A stretch of 64,000 nt of DNA from Streptomyces sp. col6. GTDB taxonomy: Bacteria; Actinomycetota; Actinomycetes; Streptomycetales; Streptomycetaceae. The stretch lies in contig NZ_RDBL01000009.1 in assembly GCF_008042035.1 (NCBI RefSeq), positions 335,179 to 399,178 on the forward strand, given 5' to 3'. The position numbers were made by a program, and so were the translations under genes. The notes under the pieces were generated by a model. That model was not told the origin of the DNA, ran no database searches, and saw only the letters and a program-made list of their open reading frames with translations. Shown here one piece after another: positions 37,101 to 50,908 of the stretch (positions are counted from its first letter, which is position 1; every line of letters begins with the position of its first letter).

Positions 37101-40100
37101 GCGACGGCCTCGCGCGGCGACACGCCGAAGAACCCGGCGTCGAAGCCGGCGGCATCGTCCAGGAAGCCGCCGGAGTGGGTCGCCGAGGTGCCGGGCCGGC
37201 TCTTGTCGGGGTCGGACAGCGTCTCCAGGTCCCACCCGCGGTCGGTGGGGAACGGTGTGATCGCGTCGACGCCGTCCCGCGCGAGCCGCCACAGGTCGTC
37301 CGCCGAGCGCACTCCGCCGGGATAGCGGCCGGCCATGCCGACGATCACCACCGGGTCGTCCTCGGCAAGGCCTTCGGCCGGCGGTGCTTCGCGCCGGACG
37401 TCCGCTTCTGTGGGCCGCAGGCCGGACGACAGGTGGGCCGCGAGTGCGTCCGTGGTCGGGTGGTCGAAGAGCAGGGTGGCCGGCAGGCGAAGACCCGTCG
37501 CCGCGGAGAGGCGGCCGCGGAGTTCCAGCGCGGTGAGTGAGTCGAGGCCGAGGTCGCTGAAGTTGCTCCGCCCCGACACGGCGGCCGTGACCGGCAGGCC
37601 CAGCACAGCTGCCGCCTCGGTGCGGATCAGCTCGGACAGCAGTGGCAGCCTCTCGCTCTCCGTGGCCCTGGCCAGCCGCTGTGCCGTTCCCGTGCCGGTG
37701 CGAGGGCTCGGGCGGGTGGCCGGTGCCAGGCCGTGCAGGATCGCCGGGAGGTCCGCCTGGGAGCGCAGGGCCCGCCGGTCGAGACTCACCGGTACCAGAG
37801 CGGTCCCGGGGTGGCCGAGGGCGGCGTCGAAGAGGGCGAGGCCCAGTTCCGGTGAGAGCGGGATCATGCCGGTGCGGGCCAGCCTGGCCCGGTCGGCGGT
37901 GGTGAGCGAGGCGGCCATGCCATCCTCCCAGGGCCCCCAGGCCAGGGAGAGCGCGGTCAGGCCCTCGGTGCCGCGCCGCCGGGCCAGCGCGTCCAGGAAC
38001 GCGTTGCCGGCCGCGTAGGCCGCCTGGCCCGCGGTGCCGAACGTGCCCGCGATCGAGGAGAACAGCACGAACGCGGCGAGGTCCACGCCCTCCGTGGCCT
38101 TGTGCAGGTTCCAGGCGCCGTCCACCTTGGGGCGCAGTACGGCATCGAGCCGTCGGGCGGTGAGACCGCCCACCGTCGCGTCGTCGAGCACACCCGCCGC
38201 ATGCACCACGGCGGTCAGCGGGCAGGCGGCCGGGACCTGTGCGACCAGGGCCCGCACCTGCACGGCGTCCGTCATGTCGCAGGCCGCCACCCGCACGGCC
38301 GCCCCGGTCTCCCGCAGTTCGGCGGTCAGCTCGGTCATACCCGGGGCTTCGGCGCCGCGCCGTCCGGCGAGCAGCAGGGACCGTATGCCGTGCCGGTGGA
38401 CGAGGTGGCGGGCGAGCAGTGAGCCCAGCGCCCCTGTGGCGCCGGTGATCAGCACGGTGCCCTGCGGGTCCAGCGCGAGAGGCGGTGTGCCGTCGGCGGG
38501 GGCGAGACGGGGCACCAGCATCCGGCCGGCTCGTACGGCCAGTTGGGGCTCCTCGGTGCGAAGTGCCTCCCTGGGCGGAATCCCGGGACCGGTCGCGTCG
38601 AGGTCGACCAGGGTGATCCGGCCGGGGTGCTCGGCCTGCGCGGACCGCACCAGCCCCCATACCGCCGCGTGGGCCAGGTCCGTGGCGCCCGGACCGTCTC
38701 CGGCGTCGACTGCCCCCGTGGTCAGCAGCGCGAGGTGTCCGGACGCGTACCGTTCGTCGGTCAGCCAGGCGGTGATCAGGTCGAGCGCGGCGGCCGTGGT
38801 GGCCCTGACCCGCTCGGGCGTCGTCTCCCCGTTCGCGCCCGGCACGCGCAGCACCACGATGTCGTCCGGTCCGATGGGTACGACGAGGTCGGCGAGCGTG
38901 TCCACGTGCCGGACGGTGGGTGCGGGTGCGGTGTCCGGGGCGGCGGGCAGCGGGACCCAGTCCACGGCGAACAGGGCGTCGGCGGCGGGGTCGCCGCCGA
39001 CGAGCGAGGCGAACCGGCTCCGGGTCGCGCCGCGTACGGACAGCGCACCGATCGAAAGGACCGGGCGGCCGTCCTCGTCGACGACGTCCACGGCGACGGT
39101 GTCCTCGCCGACGGGTGCGATACGCGCCCGGACCGCGCCGGCGCCGGTGGTGTGGAGCCGCACGTCGCGGAACTCGAAGGGCAGCTTCACCTCGGGGCCG
39201 GCCGGTGTCACGAGACCGACCGCGTGCAGCACGCCGTCCAGCACCGCGGGGTGCAGTCCATAGCCGTCCTGCCCGAGTCCTTCGGGCCTGACCGACACGT
39301 ACACCGCGCCACCGCGGCGCCGGGCCGAGCGCAGGCCGCGGAAGGCGGGGCCGTAGCCAAGACCGCGCTCGTCGAGCTCGTCGTACCAGGCGGCCACGTC
39401 CACGACGTCGTCTTCGTGGCCGGATGCTCCGGCGGCGGGCTCGTCGTCGAGGAGGACGGCGTCCGGCCCCGCAGCGCGACGGCCGACCGCGCCCGTGGCG
39501 TGCCGCGTCCAGGGCCGCGTCTCCTCGTCCTCCGGCCGTGAGTGGACCGACAGCGGACGCAGCCCCGACTCGTCCGGTGCGCCGACGACGACCTGGACCT
39601 GCCGCGCGGGGGCGGCGGGCATCGGCGCCTCGATCACCAGCTCGTCCAGCACCGGGTGACCGCACTGGTCGCCGGCGCGCACCGCGAGGTCGACCAGTGC
39701 CGAGCCGGGCACCACCGCGGTCCCGAACACCGTGTGGTCGGTGAGCCAGGGGTGGGTGTCCGGGCCGATCCGCCCCGTCAGGACGTACCCGTCGGCGTCC
39801 GCGCGGGCGATCGCGCTGGTCAGCAGCGGGTGCCCGGTCCCGCCCTGCCCGTGCCCGCGCGGATCGGTGGGTGGCCGCACGGCGTCCAGCCAGTACCGGG
39901 TCCGCTGGAAGGCAGAGGTGGGCAGGGCGGCGGGGCGGGCACCGGTGCCGTCCAGCAGTGCGGACATCCTGACCGGTGTGCCCCGTACCCACAGCCTGGC
40001 CAGGGCGTGCGCCAGCTCCAGCGGCTCGGAACGGTCCCGGCGCATCAGAGGTACGAAGCCGGCCCCGTCCACCACGCCGGCCTCCTCCGCCGTTTCCCTT

Positions 40101-42655
40101 GCGAGGGTGGAGAGGACGGCGTCCGGGCCCAGTTCCACGAACGTGCGCGCACCGTCGTCCGTCAGGTGTCGCACCGCGTCACCGAAGCGGACCGTGGACC
40201 GTATCTGACCCACCCAGTAGTCGGGGGTGCACAGTTCGGCGGCGCTCGCCGGGCCTCCGGTCACCGTGGACACGAGAGGGACGGCCGGGGGACGGTAGTC
40301 GACGCGGGCGGCGACGGCCCGGAACTCCGCCAGCATCGGTTCCATGAGCGGGGAGTGGAACGCATGACTCACCCTCAGCCGCCGGGTCGCACGGCCCGCC
40401 TCCTCGCACTGCCGGGCCACCGCCAGCACCTCGTCCTCGGCGCCGGAGAGCACCACCCGGCCGGGCCCGTTCACTGCGGCGACGGCGATGCCGGGCCGCC
40501 CCGCCAGGAGTTCCGCGGCCTCCGCCTCGCTCATGCGTACCGCGACCATGGCTCCGCCCTCCGGCAGGGCTGCCATCAACCGGCCTCGGGCGGCGACCAG
40601 TTCGGCGGCGTCCGGGAGGGACAGCACCCCGGCGGCGTGTGCAGCGGCGAGCTCGCCGACCGAGTGGCCGGCCAGGGCGTCCGGCCGCACCCCGAGCGAG
40701 ACGACGAGCCGGTACAGGGCGACCTCGACGGCGAACAGCGCGGCCTGCGCGTAGTCCGTACGGTCGAGCAGGCGGGCGCCCGCGTCGCCGTTCCCGCCCG
40801 CCGGCCCCGCCGTGTCCTCCCCCGCGAACAGCACTGTCCGCAGCGGTCGGTCCATGTGACGGTCGAGTTCGGCGCAGACCTCGTCCAGCGCGGCGGCGAA
40901 CGCCGGCTGATGGGCGTACAGTTCGCGCCCCATGTCCAGACGCTGGCTGCCCTGTCCGGTGAAGAGGAACGCGACACCGCCGCCGACGACCTGTCCCGTG
41001 ACCACGGACCCGTGGGCCCGGCTCTCGGCGAGCGCGGTCAGGCCCTCGGTCAGCTCCGCCCGGCCGGCGGCGAGCACGACGGCGCGCGCGTCACCGGCAG
41101 CGCGTGCGGTGAAGGTGGAGAGCCCGATGTCGGTGGGCTCGGCGCTGTCCAGCGCGGCAAGCAGCCTCGCGTTCGCCGCGCGGACCGCTTCGTCACGGCC
41201 GGAGACGGCGACCGGGACCACAGGTGGTGTCGCGCGCACCGGCGTGCCGTCGGCTTCGACGGGCGCGGCCTCCACGATGAGGTGGGCGTTGGTGCCCCCG
41301 ATCCCGAACGAGGAGACCCCTGCCCGGCGTGGCCGCGGCGACTCGGGCCACGGGGTCGCCTCCGTCACGAGCTCCACCGCGCCGGATGTCCAGTCCACGT
41401 GCGGCGAGGGCTCGTCCACGTGCAGGGTGCGCGGCACCGTGCCGGCCCGCATGGCCATCACCATTTTGATCACGGCGCCCACTCCGGCGGCGGCCTGGGT
41501 GTGGCCGATGTTCGACTTCGCCGATCCGAGGAGGAGCGGGGCCGCGTCGCCGCGCCCCTGTCCGTAGGTGGCGAGCACCGCTTGCGCCTCGATGGGATCA
41601 CCGAGCGGTGTGCCCGTGCCGTGCGCCTCCACCACGTCCACGTCGGCCGGCCGCAGCCCGGCATGGGCGAGGGCGGCGCGGATGACGCGCTGCTGGGAAG
41701 GTCCGTTGGGGGCGGTGAGGCCGTTGCTGGCACCGTCCTGGTTGACCGCGCTGCCGCGCAGCACGGCGAGCACGGGATGACCGTTGCGGCGGGCGTCGGA
41801 CAGCCGCTCCAGCACCAGCATGCCCGCGCCCTCGCCCCAGCAGGTGCCGTCGGCGGAGGCGGCGAACGACTTGCAGCGACCGTCGACGGCCAGGGCCCGC
41901 TGGCGGCTGAACTCCACGAACGGAAACGGTGTGGACAACACCGTCGCGCCGCCGGCCAGGGCCATCTCGCACTCCCCCTGTCGCAGCGCCTGCGCGGCCA
42001 GATGCAGAGCGACCAACGACGAGGAACAGGCAGTGTCCACCGACACGGCGGGGCCTTCCAGACCGAGTACGTACGACACCCGGCCCGAAGCGACGCTGCC
42101 GTAGCTGCCGGTCCCGAGGTATCCCTCCAGCTCGGGAGGGGAGGCGGGGAGCCGGGTCGCGTAGTCGTAGTACATGACACCGGCGAACACGCCGGTGCGG
42201 CTGCCGCGCAGAGTGGTGGGGTCGATGCCGGCCCGCTCGACCGCCTCCCACGAGGTCTCCAGAAGCAGCCGCTGCTGCGGGTCCATGGCCAGCGCCTCGC
42301 GTGGCGAGATGCCGAAGAACTCGGCATCGAAGCCGAGCGGATCGGTGAGGAACCCACCGTGCCGGGTGTACGAGGTTCCGGGGCGGGCCGGGTCGGGGTC
42401 GTGGAGCGCGTCCAGGTCCCAGCCCCGGTCGGCGGGGAACTCCGAGATGGCGTCGACCTCCTGCGCGAACAGGTCCCAGAACCGCTCGGGTGTGTCGGCG
42501 CCTCCCGGGTAGCGGCAGCCCATGCCGATGACCGCGATCGGTTCGCGGGCGGCCTCCGTGAGCCGATGGTTCTCCTTGCGCAGCCGGCCGGTCTCCCGGA
42601 GGGACGCGCGCAATGCCTCGACGACCGCCTCGGGTGTGGGGGTTGGGCTGCTCAT
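34148..42655 (-). CDS. Type I PKS with two modules: KS-AT-DH-KR-ACP and KS-AT-ACP (Pks2)
   Basis: The 2835-residue protein starts at ATG 42655, overlapping the pks1 stop by four bases. Module A: KS Cys210 (VDTACSSS); AT with GHSVGE and HAFH (near 763), so malonyl; DH with His974 in [10 protein letters not shown] and the second Asp in [12 protein letters not shown] with TGATGALG, the B-type motif LDD (AGVLDDAT) and catalytic S-Y-N; ACP Ser1706 (LGLDSL). Module B: KS Cys1939; AT with GHSIGE and HAFH (near 2477), malonyl; no reductive domain; ACP LGFDSL (near 2715). A C-terminal docking tail (residues 2760-2835) should bind the Pks3 N-terminus. Confidence 0.97.
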   Translation of the reverse strand: MSSPTPTPEAVVEALRASLRETGRLRKENHRLTEAAREPIAVIGMGCRYPGGADTPERFWDLFAQEVDAISEFPADRGWDLDALHDPDPARPGTSYTRHGGFLTDPLGFDAEFFGISPREALAMDPQQRLLLETSWEAVERAGIDPTTLRGSRTGVFAGVMYYDYATRLPASPPELEGYLGTGSYGSVASGRVSYVLGLEGPAVSVDTACSSSLVALHLAAQALRQGECEMALAGGATVLSTPFPFVEFSRQRALAVDGRCKSFAASADGTCWGEGAGMLVLERLSDARRNGHPVLAVLRGSAVNQDGASNGLTAPNGPSQQRVIRAALAHAGLRPADVDVVEAHGTGTPLGDPIEAQAVLATYGQGRGDAAPLLLGSAKSNIGHTQAAAGVGAVIKMVMAMRAGTVPRTLHVDEPSPHVDWTSGAVELVTEATPWPESPRPRRAGVSSFGIGGTNAHLIVEAAPVEADGTPVRATPPVVPVAVSGRDEAVRAANARLLAALDSAEPTDIGLSTFTARAAGDARAVVLAAGRAELTEGLTALAESRAHGSVVTGQVVGGGVAFLFTGQGSQRLDMGRELYAHQPAFAAALDEVCAELDRHMDRPLRTVLFAGEDTAGPAGGNGDAGARLLDRTDYAQAALFAVEVALYRLVVSLGVRPDALAGHSVGELAAAHAAGVLSLPDAAELVAARGRLMAALPEGGAMVAVRMSEAEAAELLAGRPGIAVAAVNGPGRVVLSGAEDEVLAVARQCEEAGRATRRLRVSHAFHSPLMEPMLAEFRAVAARVDYRPPAVPLVSTVTGGPASAAELCTPDYWVGQIRSTVRFGDAVRHLTDDGARTFVELGPDAVLSTLARETAEEAGVVDGAGFVPLMRRDRSEPLELAHALARLWVRGTPVRMSALLDGTGARPAALPTSAFQRTRYWLDAVRPPTDPRGHGQGGTGHPLLTSAIARADADGYVLTGRIGPDTHPWLTDHTVFGTAVVPGSALVDLAVRAGDQCGHPVLDELVIEAPMPAAPARQVQVVVGAPDESGLRPLSVHSRPEDEETRPWTRHATGAVGRRAAGPDAVLLDDEPAAGASGHEDDVVDVAAWYDELDERGLGYGPAFRGLRSARRRGGAVYVSVRPEGLGQDGYGLHPAVLDGVLHAVGLVTPAGPEVKLPFEFRDVRLHTTGAGAVRARIAPVGEDTVAVDVVDEDGRPVLSIGALSVRGATRSRFASLVGGDPAADALFAVDWVPLPAAPDTAPAPTVRHVDTLADLVVPIGPDDIVVLRVPGANGETTPERVRATTAAALDLITAWLTDERYASGHLALLTTGAVDAGDGPGATDLAHAAVWGLVRSAQAEHPGRITLVDLDATGPGIPPREALRTEEPQLAVRAGRMLVPRLAPADGTPPLALDPQGTVLITGATGALGSLLARHLVHRHGIRSLLLAGRRGAEAPGMTELTAELRETGAAVRVAACDMTDAVQVRALVAQVPAACPLTAVVHAAGVLDDATVGGLTARRLDAVLRPKVDGAWNLHKATEGVDLAAFVLFSSIAGTFGTAGQAAYAAGNAFLDALARRRGTEGLTALSLAWGPWEDGMAASLTTADRARLARTGMIPLSPELGLALFDAALGHPGTALVPVSLDRRALRSQADLPAILHGLAPATRPSPRTGTGTAQRLARATESERLPLLSELIRTEAAAVLGLPVTAAVSGRSNFSDLGLDSLTALELRGRLSAATGLRLPATLLFDHPTTDALAAHLSSGLRPTEADVRREAPPAEGLAEDDPVVIVGMAGRYPGGVRSADDLWRLARDGVDAITPFPTDRGWDLETLSDPDKSRPGTSATHSGGFLDDAAGFDAGFFGVSPREAVAMDPQQRLLLEVAWEALEQAGIDPAGLRGAQAGVFAGLMYHDYGSRLASVPAEAEGYLGTGTTGSVASGRIAYTLGLEGPAITVDTACSSSLVALHLAVRSVRTGECELALAGGVTVMSSPFTFVEFSRQGGLSADGRCRAYGEGADGTGWAEGVGMLVVERLSTARRDGHRVLAVVRGTAVNQDGASNGLTAPNGPAQQRVIRAALADAGLTTADVDVVEGHGTGTALGDPIEVQALLDTYGRDRTGGPLLLGSLKSNIGHAQAAAGVAGVMKMVSALDAGVVPGSLYAERLSEHVDWSSGGVQVVSSGPVDWPDTGRPRRAGVSSFGISGTNAHVILEQPPARPPRRRDPGGAVPVPLSAVTAAALRGRAAGLASVQAAVADIGFTSGAGRAALAERAVAVVADGDELRAALDAISADRTAPGVSRGRVTDPRIAVLFTGQGSQRLGMGRDLAARFPVFAEAFDSAIDLLDAHLERPLRTVLFGTDTDALERTDYAQAALFAFEAAAFRLVESWGVRPDFVAGHSIGELTAAHVAGVLDLPSAAALVAARGRLMRALPDGGTMVSVAADEATVRDVLAAKGGTVAVAAVNGPRSVVVSGADGDVLQAAGALASAGYRTRRLRVSHAFHSPLMDPMLDAFRTVAERTRFRPPGLPVVSNVTGRVASADELCDPGYWVRQVREAVRFHDGVCALREAGAGAFLEIGPDAVLTALVRAAQTDDDAAEVPAVPFQRRDRDEVRTGLGALGALWTAGAPVVWDAVFDGTGARRTALPGYPFEHRRYWLDAPPAGPRTSARTTEAGTPADGEPHEDQPGAWADRLTGLGAADRERLLLDLVRSKAATVLGHATPEAVGPDVAMRDLGFDSLAAVTLRTTLAVATGLPLPETLAFEYPTPAAIAAYLSDQLASAPPPPTGIDADLGRLREAALTADDGERDRITGLLRQLTAELTGGSSVAAALADADDEDVFAFIDNELGIGNEDHYV

Positions 42656-45600
42656 GCCGTCGTCTCCTGACTCGTCGTTCCCACGTCGCGTCCCGCCCCG
42701 GCGAGCCGCACCAGTTCGGCCAGGTCCAGGCCGTCGAGATCGATTTCCTCGTCGCCCCACTCCGTGCCGGGAGGCCCGCTCACGGGCTCCTCTTCCGGCT
42801 CCGGGGCGGGTGTGTCGCGGGCCAGCGCCTCGGTGATGTGCGCAGCGAGCGAGGTGGGGCTCGGGTAGTCGAAGACGACGGTGGCGGCGAGCTGAAGGCC
42901 CGTTGCCGCGATGAGGCGGTTGCGCAGTTCCAGCGCGATGAGGGAGTCGACCCCGAGATCGCGGAAGCCACGCCGCGTGTCGACGGCCCCGCCGCCCAGC
43001 GCCGTGGAGAGCTCGGTACGGAGCAGCGCGGCCACCGCCTGTTCCCGCTCCGGCAGGGACAGGCTGGGCAGACGCTGCGCGAGAGCCGGTCCGGCCGTGG
43101 CGCCGGAGGCGGCGGCGGGCACAGCGTCCACGTGTACCGGGGTGCGGAGCAGGGAGGGCAGGTCACGTGGCCGTTCGGCAAGCGCGGCCCGGTCGATCCG
43201 CAGCGGTACGACGGCGGCGTCCGGTGCGGACAGCGCGGCGTCGAACAGGTCGAGACCCTGCTCGTTCGAGAGGGCCGCCATGCCGAGGCGGGCAAGCCTC
43301 GCCAGGTCGCCGGCAGTGAGCGAACCGGCCATGCCCGCCTCGCGCCAGGGTGCCCACGCCATCGCGGTCGCCGGCAGCCCGGCCTCGGCGCGCTGTGCTG
43401 CCAGCGCGTCCAGGAACGCGTTGGCAGCGGCGTAGTTGGCCTGCCCGGCCGCCCCGAACACCCCGGAGGCGGACGAGAAGAGCACGAAGTGGTCGAGGTG
43501 GAGGCCCGCCGTGAGCGTGTGCAGATGCCACGCCCCGTCGACCTTGGGCCGCAGGACCCGGGCCAGCCGCTCCGGTGTGAGCGCCTGGGTCACACCGTCG
43601 TCCAGGACGCCCGCCGCGTGCACCACGCCGGTGAGGGGCCGGTCCGCCGGGACGGCGGCCAGCAGGTCCGCGACGGCGCCCCGGTCCGCGACGTCGCACG
43701 CGGCGAAGACCACCTCGGCCCCGGCCTCGGTGAGCCAGGCCCCGAGCGTGTCCGCGTTCGGGGCGGCCGCTCCCCGTCGGCTCGCCAGCACCAGCCTGCG
43801 CACGCCGTGCGCGGTCACCAGGTGCCGTGCGATCAGGCCGCCCAGCGCGCCGCCGGCGCCGGTGACCAGGACGGTGCCGTCCGGACGCCACGCCGTGGCC
43901 GTGCCTGTGCCGGCGGGACCGAGCCGGGGCACCCGGATCCGTCCGTCCCGGAGGGAGGACTGGGGTTCGTCGACGGTGAGCAGGGCGGGCAGGGCGGCGA
44001 GCGAAGCGGGTATGCCGTCCGTCTCGACGAGAAGTATCCGGCCGGGGTTCTCGCGTTGCGCCGACCGGACCAGCCCGCACACCGCGGCGACGTCCGGGGC
44101 CGACCGGTCGCCGGTCAGCAGCATCAGCCGCGCCGTTCCTCTGTCGCGGCCCAGCCAGTCCTGGAGCAGCGCGAGGGCTCGCCGGGTCGCGGAGTGGACC
44201 CGCGTGGGCATGTCGTCCTCGGGGCCGGTGGGCCAGGGCACGATGGCCAGGTCCGGCAGGTCGTCCCTCGTGCCGAGCGCGGCGAGCCGTGTGACGGTCA
44301 GCCCGCTGCGGACGAGCGCCTCGGGCAGCGCGGGGAAGAGCTCGGTGGCGGGATCCTCCACGATCGCGACGACTCGGCCCGGTGCGCCGGCCTGCGCGTC
44401 GACAGGCACCCACTCGACGCGCAGGGGCCGTTCGGCGGACCGGCCGCCGGAAGGAATCGTGCGCACCGTCATCCCGTCCACCGTCACGACCGGGTTCCCG
44501 GCCCCGTCGGCGAGCTCGACGCGGATGGTGTCCTCCCGCATGCGGGTGATCCGAACCGCCGCGACCCTGGTGCCGGGTGCGTGGACGCGGACCCCGGTCC
44601 AGGAGAAGGGCAGCCGGGGGCCCTCCTCTCCGGTGAAGAATCCGAACGCCCCGGCGCCGTGCAGGGCGGCGTCGAGCAGGACCGGGTGGACGAGGTATCC
44701 GGCGATCTCCTCGGCGAACCCGATGTGGGCGAGAGCGGTGTCACGGCCGGCCGCCAGCGCGGTCACACGGCGGAACGCGGGGCCGTAGACCAGGCCGGTG
44801 GCCGTGAGCCCGCCGTACAGCTCGTCCACCGACAGTTCCACGGCGTCCTCGACCGGGCCGGCGGCGGGTTGGGCCGCTGTGTTCGCTCGCACGAGCGTGC
44901 CGGAGGCGTGCCGGGTCCATGCCTCCGCGTCCTCCTCGCGCGACAGCACCGTGACGGCGCGTTGCCCTGCGCCGTCCTCGGCTGCCACCTCGATCTGGAC
45001 GGCCACCGGTTCACGGCCTGTGAGGAAGAGCGGTGCGGCCAGCACCAGCTCCGCCAGCTCCCCCGCCCCGACGTCGGCGCCCGCGGCAAGCACCAGTTCG
45101 ACGAGCGCGGCACCGGGCACCACGACCGCCCCGCCGACGACGTGATCGGCCAGCCATGGAACGGCGGCCGTCGAAAGGGTGGCGGTGAAGACCTCGGTCC
45201 CCCCGGTCACGCTCACCCGCGCGCCGAGGAGCGGATGCGCCGGGGCCCGCAGGCCGAGTGACGCGGGTGTGGTGGTGGGGCGTGGGTCGAGCCAGAACCG
45301 ATGGTGCCGGAAGGGGTACGTGGGCAGGGGCACCCGACGCGCCTCCGGCAGGACCGCCGTCCAGTCCACCTCGACCCCGGAGACGTGCAGTCCCGCGAGG
45401 CCGGCCAACAGCCCCGCCGTCTCCGGCAGATTGCGCTGCTGGGCCGGCACGCACCGGACCGGCTCGTCCGCGAGGACCCGCTCGGCCAGCGCGGTGAGCA
45501 CCGGGGCGGGCCCGACCTCGAATGTCGTGGTGACCGCGTCGGCCATCAGCGTCCGCACCCCGTCGTGGAAGCGCACCGGTGCGCTCACGTGCCCGACCCA

Positions 45601-48600
45601 GTAGTCCGGCGACGACATCAGCCCGTCCTCGGCGTACCGCCCGGTCACGTGGGAAACCAGCGGGAGCGTGGGCGGCCGGAAGGTGAGGGTGTCCAGCACC
45701 GCGCGGAATTCCGCGAGCATGGGCTCCATCAGCGGCGAGTGGAACGCGTGGCTGACGTCGAGCCAGGTGGTCCTGCGCCCCGCCGCGGCGAACGCCTCGG
45801 CGGCCCGGACGACGGCCTCCCGTGTGCCCGAGAGCACCACGGAGTCCGGCCCGTTCACGGCTGCGACGGCGATGTCCGGTGCTCCGGCCGGGATGAGGGC
45901 CGTCACCTGCCGCTCGTCGGCTTCCACCGCGAGCATCGCACCGCCGGAGGGCAGTGCCTGCATCAGCCGGCCACGGGCGGCGACCAGAGCGCAGGCGTCC
46001 GCCACATCCAGCACACCGGCGACGTGCGCCGCCGTCACCTCGCCGATGGAGTGCCCCGCCACCACGTCCGGCCGGACGCCCCAGCTCTCCACCAGCCGGT
46101 ACAGCCCGACCTCGTACGCGAACAGCGCGGCCTGCGTGTAAACAGTCCGGCCGAGCAGACCCGCGCCGGGCGACCCCTCGGGGGCGTACATCACTTCCTT
46201 GAGGGGGCGATAGCCGTACGGTGCCAGCGTACGGTCCAGCGCTCCGCAGACTTCATCGAGTGCCCGCGCGAACTCCGGGTAGCGGGACGCCAGTTCGCGG
46301 CCCATCGTGGCCCGCTGGCTGCCCTGCCCGGTGAACAGCACGGCGAGTCGGGCACTCGTACGGGACCGCCCGCGCAGCACGCCCGGGGCGAGGTGCCCCG
46401 CGGCCACGGCTGCCAGTCCGGCTCGTAACGCGTCATCATCCGCACCGACCACGACGGCGCGTTCGCCGAACGACGGGGTACCGGCGAGGGAGTGGGCGAG
46501 ATCGGCCGGCGCCTCGGTCCCGATCAGCGGGAGGAGCTGCCGGGCCCGCGCACCCAGTGCCTCGGGGTCGTGCGCGCTGAGGAGAAGCGGTACGAGGGCC
46601 GCAGCGGGAGGCGCGGGGGGAGGAAGGACAGAGGGTTCGGCCTGTTCGAGCACCACATGGGCGTTCGTCCCGCTGATGCCGAACGACGACACGCCGGCCC
46701 GCCTCGGCCGGTTGCTCTCGGGCCAGGGCACCGCGCCCGAAGCCACCACCTCCACGCCGCCGGCCGCACGTCGGACGTGCGGCGACACCGGATCGGCGTG
46801 CAGTGAACCGGGGACCACCCCGGCGTTCAGGGCGAGCACCGTCTTCACCAGACCCGCCACGCCCGCCGCCGCCTGGGCGTGACCGATGTTCGACTTCAAG
46901 GAGCCGAGCAGCAGTGGTGCGGCGCTTCGCCCGCGGCCGTATGTCTCGGCCAGGGCCCGCACCTCGATCGGGTCGCCCAGTGCGGTGCCGGTGCCGTGGC
47001 CCTCCACCACGTCGACGTCCGAGGGAGACAGGCCGGCGTCGGCGAGGGCGGCCCGGATCACCCGCTGCTGTGCCAGGCCGTTGGGTGCGGTCAGGCCGTT
47101 GCTGGCGCCGTCCTGATTGACGGCGGTCCCCCGCACCACGGCCAGCACCCGGTGGCCGTGCTCCCGGGCCCTCGACATCCGTTCGACGACGACGACCCCG
47201 ACGCCCTCGGCCCATCCCGTGCCGTCCGCGCCTTCGCCGTACGACCTGCACCGGCCGTCCCCGGACAGCCCGCCCTGGCGGCTGAACTCAACGAACGTGA
47301 AAGGCGAGGAGAGCACGGTGGCACCGCCGGCCAGGGCGACGTCGCACTCCCCGCCGCGCACCGAACGCACGGCGAGATGGAGCGCCACCAGGGACGAGGA
47401 GCACGCCGTGTCCACGGTGATGGCGGGCCCCTCGAAGCCGAACCGGTACGCGACCCGGCCGGAGGCGACACTGCCCGCGCCGCCGGTCATGCGGTGGCCG
47501 CGCACCGTCGGCGGCACGCTCTCGTAGGCGGCCGCGTAGTCGTGGTACATCAGGCCGGTGAAGACGCCGGTCCGGCTCCCCCGCATCCCGCCGATGTCAC
47601 AACCGGCCCGCTCCAGCGCCTCCCACGACACCTCCAGCAGCAAGCGCTGCTGCGGGTCCATCGCCAGCGCCTCGCGCCGCGACACCCCGAAGAACCCCGC
47701 GTCGAACCCGGCGACATCGTCCAGGAAACCGCCGCGCAGGGTCCGGGAGCCGCCTGGCCCCTCCGCGTCGGCGAGCGCGGCGAGGTCCCAGCCCCGGTCG
47801 TCGGGGAACGGCGAGATCGCGTCGACGCCGTCGGACACCAGCCGCCACAGGTCATCCGGTGAGGCAATGCCCCCGGGCAGCCGGCAGGCCATCCCCACGA
47901 TGACCACCGGGTCGTCGTCGGCGGAGTCGTTTCGTGCTGCCGGGGCGGGTTCCTCGTCGATGCGTGCGCACAGGTGGTCGATGACGGCGGCCGGAGTGGG
48001 GTGGTCGAACACAAGGCCGGCCGGGAGGGGCCGACCAGTGCGCCGGGCTATCCGGTTGCGCAGTTCGACCGCGCCCAGCGAGTCCAGGCCCAGGTCCTGG
48101 AACGTGGCGTCGGTGTCCAGATCTGCGGCGGACGACAGCGCGAGGACTCCGGCCAGCTCCGTCAGCACCAGAGCTGCGGTCTGTGGGGCGGTGAGCGCCG
48201 GGACTGCGGTGTTCTTGTGCACCGGCGACGTCACCGTGTCTCCCGTCGGCACCGCCTCGTCGCCGATCCAGTGCCGCTCGCGCTGGAACGCGTACGTGGG
48301 CAGCACGGTCCGCTCCTCCGCGCGCACCCCCAGGTCCGCGAAGACCATCGGCCAGTCGACCGAGGCCCCACGGGCGTGGAGCGCAATCAGGGCGGTGAGC
48401 AGTGTGTCCGTCTGCGGCCGGCCCGCTCGGCCCGCGCACGCGAAAAGCGCGGCGTCGTCGCTCTCCCGGACGGCGCCGGTCAGCACCGCGTCCGGGCCGA
48501 CTTCCAGAAAGCGGGTGACGCCCCGGGCCCTCGCGGTGCGGACGGCGTCGACGAAGCGCACAGTGCCCCGAGCCTGCCGGACCCAGTAGTCGTGCGTGCG

Positions 48601-50853
48601 GATCTCCTCGGACTCGATCACCTCACCGGTCAGCGTCGACACGACCGGTACCTGTGGCGGGTGGTGCGTGAGGGAATCGGCGACGGCGCGGAATTCGTCA
48701 AGCATCGGATCCAGGTGCGCCGAGTGGAAGGCGTGCCCGGTCCGCAGCCGGTGAGTGCGCCGCCCGGCGGTCTCCCAGGTACGCGCGATCTCCAGCACGG
48801 CGTCACGGTCACCGGACAGCACAGTGGCGGCCGGTCCATTGACGGCGGCGACGGACACGCCCTCGGGAAGCGGGCCCAGTTCGGCCTCGGCCGCCTCCAC
48901 GGCCACCATCGCCCCCGTCGACGGGAGCGCCTGCATCAGGTGGCCACGCGCGGCCACCAGCCTCGCGGCGTCCTCGGCCGACAGCACGCCGGCCACTCGC
49001 GCCGCCGCCAGCTCACCGATCGAGTGACCGATGAGGACATCCGGTCGGACGCCCCACCGTTCCAACGTCACGGTGAGCGCCACCTCGTACGCGAAGAGCG
49101 CGGGCTGCGTGTACTCCGTACGGTCGAGCAGCGTCGCATCCGTGCCGTCGAGCACCTCTCGCAACGGCCGCGGGGCAAGCGGATCCAGGTGCGCGAGGAC
49201 GGCGTCGAAGGCATCCGCGAACGCCGGTACGGTGCGGCGCAGTTCGGCGCCCATGCCGAGGTACTGGCTGCCCTGTCCGGTGAAGAGGAACGCGCACGTC
49301 CCCTCGTCCACCGTGTCGGTGCCGGCCCGGCCGTCGGCCAGGTCCTGGAGGCCGCTGCGCAGAGAAAGGAGGTCATGGGCCAGGAAACCGGCGCGGTGCG
49401 CGAAGTGGGTGCGCGTGGCCGCCAGTGCGTACGCGACGGAGGCGGGCCGGGCGTCCGGTCGGGTGTCCAGGTGGCGGAGCAGCCGGGTCGCCTGGTTCCG
49501 GACGGCCTGTTCGGTGCGGCCCGAGAGCAGCACCGGGAACGACCCGGACACGCCGTCGGACCGAGCGGCCGACGCGGGAGGGCGCTCCACGCCCTCCCCC
49601 AGCACCAGGTGGCAGTTGGTTCCGCCCATGCCGAACGAACTGACGCCGGCGACCAGTTGGCCGCCCCTCGGTGCCAAGGGCCGGAGGGCTGTGTTCACGG
49701 TGAGCCGGGTGGCGGTGAGGTCGATGCCGGGGTGCGGGGTGCGGTAGTTGAGGCTCGGGGTGAGCGTCCGGTAATGCAGGCACAGCACGGCCTTCAGCAG
49801 ACCGGCGATGCCCGCCGCGCCCTCCGCGTGACCGAGCACCGTCTTGACCGAGCCGACCGGCAGGGGCGCGTCCGCCGTGCGCACGCTTCCCAGAACCGCG
49901 CCGAGCGAGGCGGCTTCGACCGGGTCGCCCGTGGGGGTGCCCGTGCCGTGGAGCTCGACGAAGTCCACCTCGGAAGCCGCTACGCGGGCATGGGCGTAGG
50001 CGGCGTGGAGCAGCTCCGCCTGGGCGTCGGCGCTGGGTGACGTGAGCGTCGCACCGCCGCCGTCGTTGTTGAGCGCGCCGCCGCGGATGACCCCGAAAAC
50101 GTTGTCACGGTCAGCGAGGGCCTGCCCCAGCGGCTTGAGCACCACCATGCCGCCGCCCTCACCGCGCACATATCCGGTGGCGCGTGCGTCGAAGGTGTAG
50201 GCGCGACCGTCCGGCGACAGCGCTCCGAAGCGGTCCGCGAGCAGGAACCCCGTGTCGGTCAGGTTCAGCTGCACCCCGCCGGCCAGTGCTGTGGTCGCAG
50301 CCCCCGACCACAGGCTCTCGCAGGCCTGCAGCACCGATACGAGCGACGACGACTGGCCCGTGTCGACGGTCGTACTCGGTCCACGGAGCCCGAGTACGTA
50401 CGAGATCCGGTTGGCAAGCATGGTCCGGTTGAGCCCCGTCAGAGTGGTGGCAGCGGCCTCGTCCGCGCCACGGCCCCGGGACAGCTCCGCGTAGTCGTCC
50501 GCCATCGCGCCGAGGAACACGCCGGTTCGGCTGTGGCGCAGCCTGCCCGGCACGATGCCGGCGTGTTCGAGTGCCTCCCAGGCGAGCTCGATCGCCAGCC
50601 GCTGCTGCGGGTCCATGAGCGCGGCCTCCTGCGGCGGGATGCCGAAGAACGCGGGGTCGAACCGGTCCACCTCGTCCAGGAACCCGCCCACCCTGCCGGG
50701 CAGCCCCCGCCCGGCCGGTGCCCGGCCGACGGCGCTGCGGCCGGACCGGAGCAGTTCCCACAGCTCCTCGACCGTGGAGGCACCCGGCAGCCGGCAGGCC
50801 AAGCCGATCACAGCGATCGGTTCGGGTGCCCTGGGGTCGCTCGCCCTCGTCAT
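42652..50853 (-). CDS. Type I PKS with KSQ loading module and first extension module (Pks1)
   Basis: The 2733-residue protein has a loading module: KSQ with Gln167 in place of the active cysteine (VDTGQSSS), AT with GHSIGE and HAFH (near 708), and ACP Ser925 (LGLDSL). KSQ decarboxylates the malonyl loaded on the ACP to give an acetyl starter. Extension module: KS Cys1151; AT with HAFH (near 1702), malonyl; DH His1904 in [10 protein letters not shown] plus [12 protein letters not shown] with TGAGGALGG and LDD (AGVLDDGV), catalytic S-Y-N present; ACP LGVDSL (near 2635). A short acidic C-terminal docking tail follows. AAGGA stands six bases before ATG 50853. Confidence 0.97.
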   Translation of the reverse strand: MTRASDPRAPEPIAVIGLACRLPGASTVEELWELLRSGRSAVGRAPAGRGLPGRVGGFLDEVDRFDPAFFGIPPQEAALMDPQQRLAIELAWEALEHAGIVPGRLRHSRTGVFLGAMADDYAELSRGRGADEAAATTLTGLNRTMLANRISYVLGLRGPSTTVDTGQSSSLVSVLQACESLWSGAATTALAGGVQLNLTDTGFLLADRFGALSPDGRAYTFDARATGYVRGEGGGMVVLKPLGQALADRDNVFGVIRGGALNNDGGGATLTSPSADAQAELLHAAYAHARVAASEVDFVELHGTGTPTGDPVEAASLGAVLGSVRTADAPLPVGSVKTVLGHAEGAAGIAGLLKAVLCLHYRTLTPSLNYRTPHPGIDLTATRLTVNTALRPLAPRGGQLVAGVSSFGMGGTNCHLVLGEGVERPPASAARSDGVSGSFPVLLSGRTEQAVRNQATRLLRHLDTRPDARPASVAYALAATRTHFAHRAGFLAHDLLSLRSGLQDLADGRAGTDTVDEGTCAFLFTGQGSQYLGMGAELRRTVPAFADAFDAVLAHLDPLAPRPLREVLDGTDATLLDRTEYTQPALFAYEVALTVTLERWGVRPDVLIGHSIGELAAARVAGVLSAEDAARLVAARGHLMQALPSTGAMVAVEAAEAELGPLPEGVSVAAVNGPAATVLSGDRDAVLEIARTWETAGRRTHRLRTGHAFHSAHLDPMLDEFRAVADSLTHHPPQVPVVSTLTGEVIESEEIRTHDYWVRQARGTVRFVDAVRTARARGVTRFLEVGPDAVLTGAVRESDDAALFACAGRAGRPQTDTLLTALIALHARGASVDWPMVFADLGVRAEERTVLPTYAFQRERHWIGDEAVPTGDTVTSPVHKNTAVPALTAPQTAALVLTELAGVLALSSAADLDTDATFQDLGLDSLGAVELRNRIARRTGRPLPAGLVFDHPTPAAVIDHLCARIDEEPAPAARNDSADDDPVVIVGMACRLPGGIASPDDLWRLVSDGVDAISPFPDDRGWDLAALADAEGPGGSRTLRGGFLDDVAGFDAGFFGVSRREALAMDPQQRLLLEVSWEALERAGCDIGGMRGSRTGVFTGLMYHDYAAAYESVPPTVRGHRMTGGAGSVASGRVAYRFGFEGPAITVDTACSSSLVALHLAVRSVRGGECDVALAGGATVLSSPFTFVEFSRQGGLSGDGRCRSYGEGADGTGWAEGVGVVVVERMSRAREHGHRVLAVVRGTAVNQDGASNGLTAPNGLAQQRVIRAALADAGLSPSDVDVVEGHGTGTALGDPIEVRALAETYGRGRSAAPLLLGSLKSNIGHAQAAAGVAGLVKTVLALNAGVVPGSLHADPVSPHVRRAAGGVEVVASGAVPWPESNRPRRAGVSSFGISGTNAHVVLEQAEPSVLPPPAPPAAALVPLLLSAHDPEALGARARQLLPLIGTEAPADLAHSLAGTPSFGERAVVVGADDDALRAGLAAVAAGHLAPGVLRGRSRTSARLAVLFTGQGSQRATMGRELASRYPEFARALDEVCGALDRTLAPYGYRPLKEVMYAPEGSPGAGLLGRTVYTQAALFAYEVGLYRLVESWGVRPDVVAGHSIGEVTAAHVAGVLDVADACALVAARGRLMQALPSGGAMLAVEADERQVTALIPAGAPDIAVAAVNGPDSVVLSGTREAVVRAAEAFAAAGRRTTWLDVSHAFHSPLMEPMLAEFRAVLDTLTFRPPTLPLVSHVTGRYAEDGLMSSPDYWVGHVSAPVRFHDGVRTLMADAVTTTFEVGPAPVLTALAERVLADEPVRCVPAQQRNLPETAGLLAGLAGLHVSGVEVDWTAVLPEARRVPLPTYPFRHHRFWLDPRPTTTPASLGLRAPAHPLLGARVSVTGGTEVFTATLSTAAVPWLADHVVGGAVVVPGAALVELVLAAGADVGAGELAELVLAAPLFLTGREPVAVQIEVAAEDGAGQRAVTVLSREEDAEAWTRHASGTLVRANTAAQPAAGPVEDAVELSVDELYGGLTATGLVYGPAFRRVTALAAGRDTALAHIGFAEEIAGYLVHPVLLDAALHGAGAFGFFTGEEGPRLPFSWTGVRVHAPGTRVAAVRITRMREDTIRVELADGAGNPVVTVDGMTVRTIPSGGRSAERPLRVEWVPVDAQAGAPGRVVAIVEDPATELFPALPEALVRSGLTVTRLAALGTRDDLPDLAIVPWPTGPEDDMPTRVHSATRRALALLQDWLGRDRGTARLMLLTGDRSAPDVAAVCGLVRSAQRENPGRILLVETDGIPASLAALPALLTVDEPQSSLRDGRIRVPRLGPAGTGTATAWRPDGTVLVTGAGGALGGLIARHLVTAHGVRRLVLASRRGAAAPNADTLGAWLTEAGAEVVFAACDVADRGAVADLLAAVPADRPLTGVVHAAGVLDDGVTQALTPERLARVLRPKVDGAWHLHTLTAGLHLDHFVLFSSASGVFGAAGQANYAAANAFLDALAAQRAEAGLPATAMAWAPWREAGMAGSLTAGDLARLARLGMAALSNEQGLDLFDAALSAPDAAVVPLRIDRAALAERPRDLPSLLRTPVHVDAVPAAASGATAGPALAQRLPSLSLPEREQAVAALLRTELSTALGGGAVDTRRGFRDLGVDSLIALELRNRLIAATGLQLAATVVFDYPSPTSLAAHITEALARDTPAPEPEEEPVSGPPGTEWGDEEIDLDGLDLAELVRLAGAGRDVGTTSQETTA

Positions 50854-50908
50854 CGTGATCCTTCGGGAATGGTGCGGTCGTGGTCCTGGTCCCGTGCCTC
50901 GGAAGGCG

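Noticed and set aside
39542..42670. Long plus-strand open frames across the PKS genes (also 34562-37540, 42613-45261 and 32127-34157)
   Set aside because: They are antisense shadows of high-GC PKS coding sequence: no motifs, His/Gly/Arg-rich composition, no ribosome-binding sites, and they follow the codon phase of the real genes.
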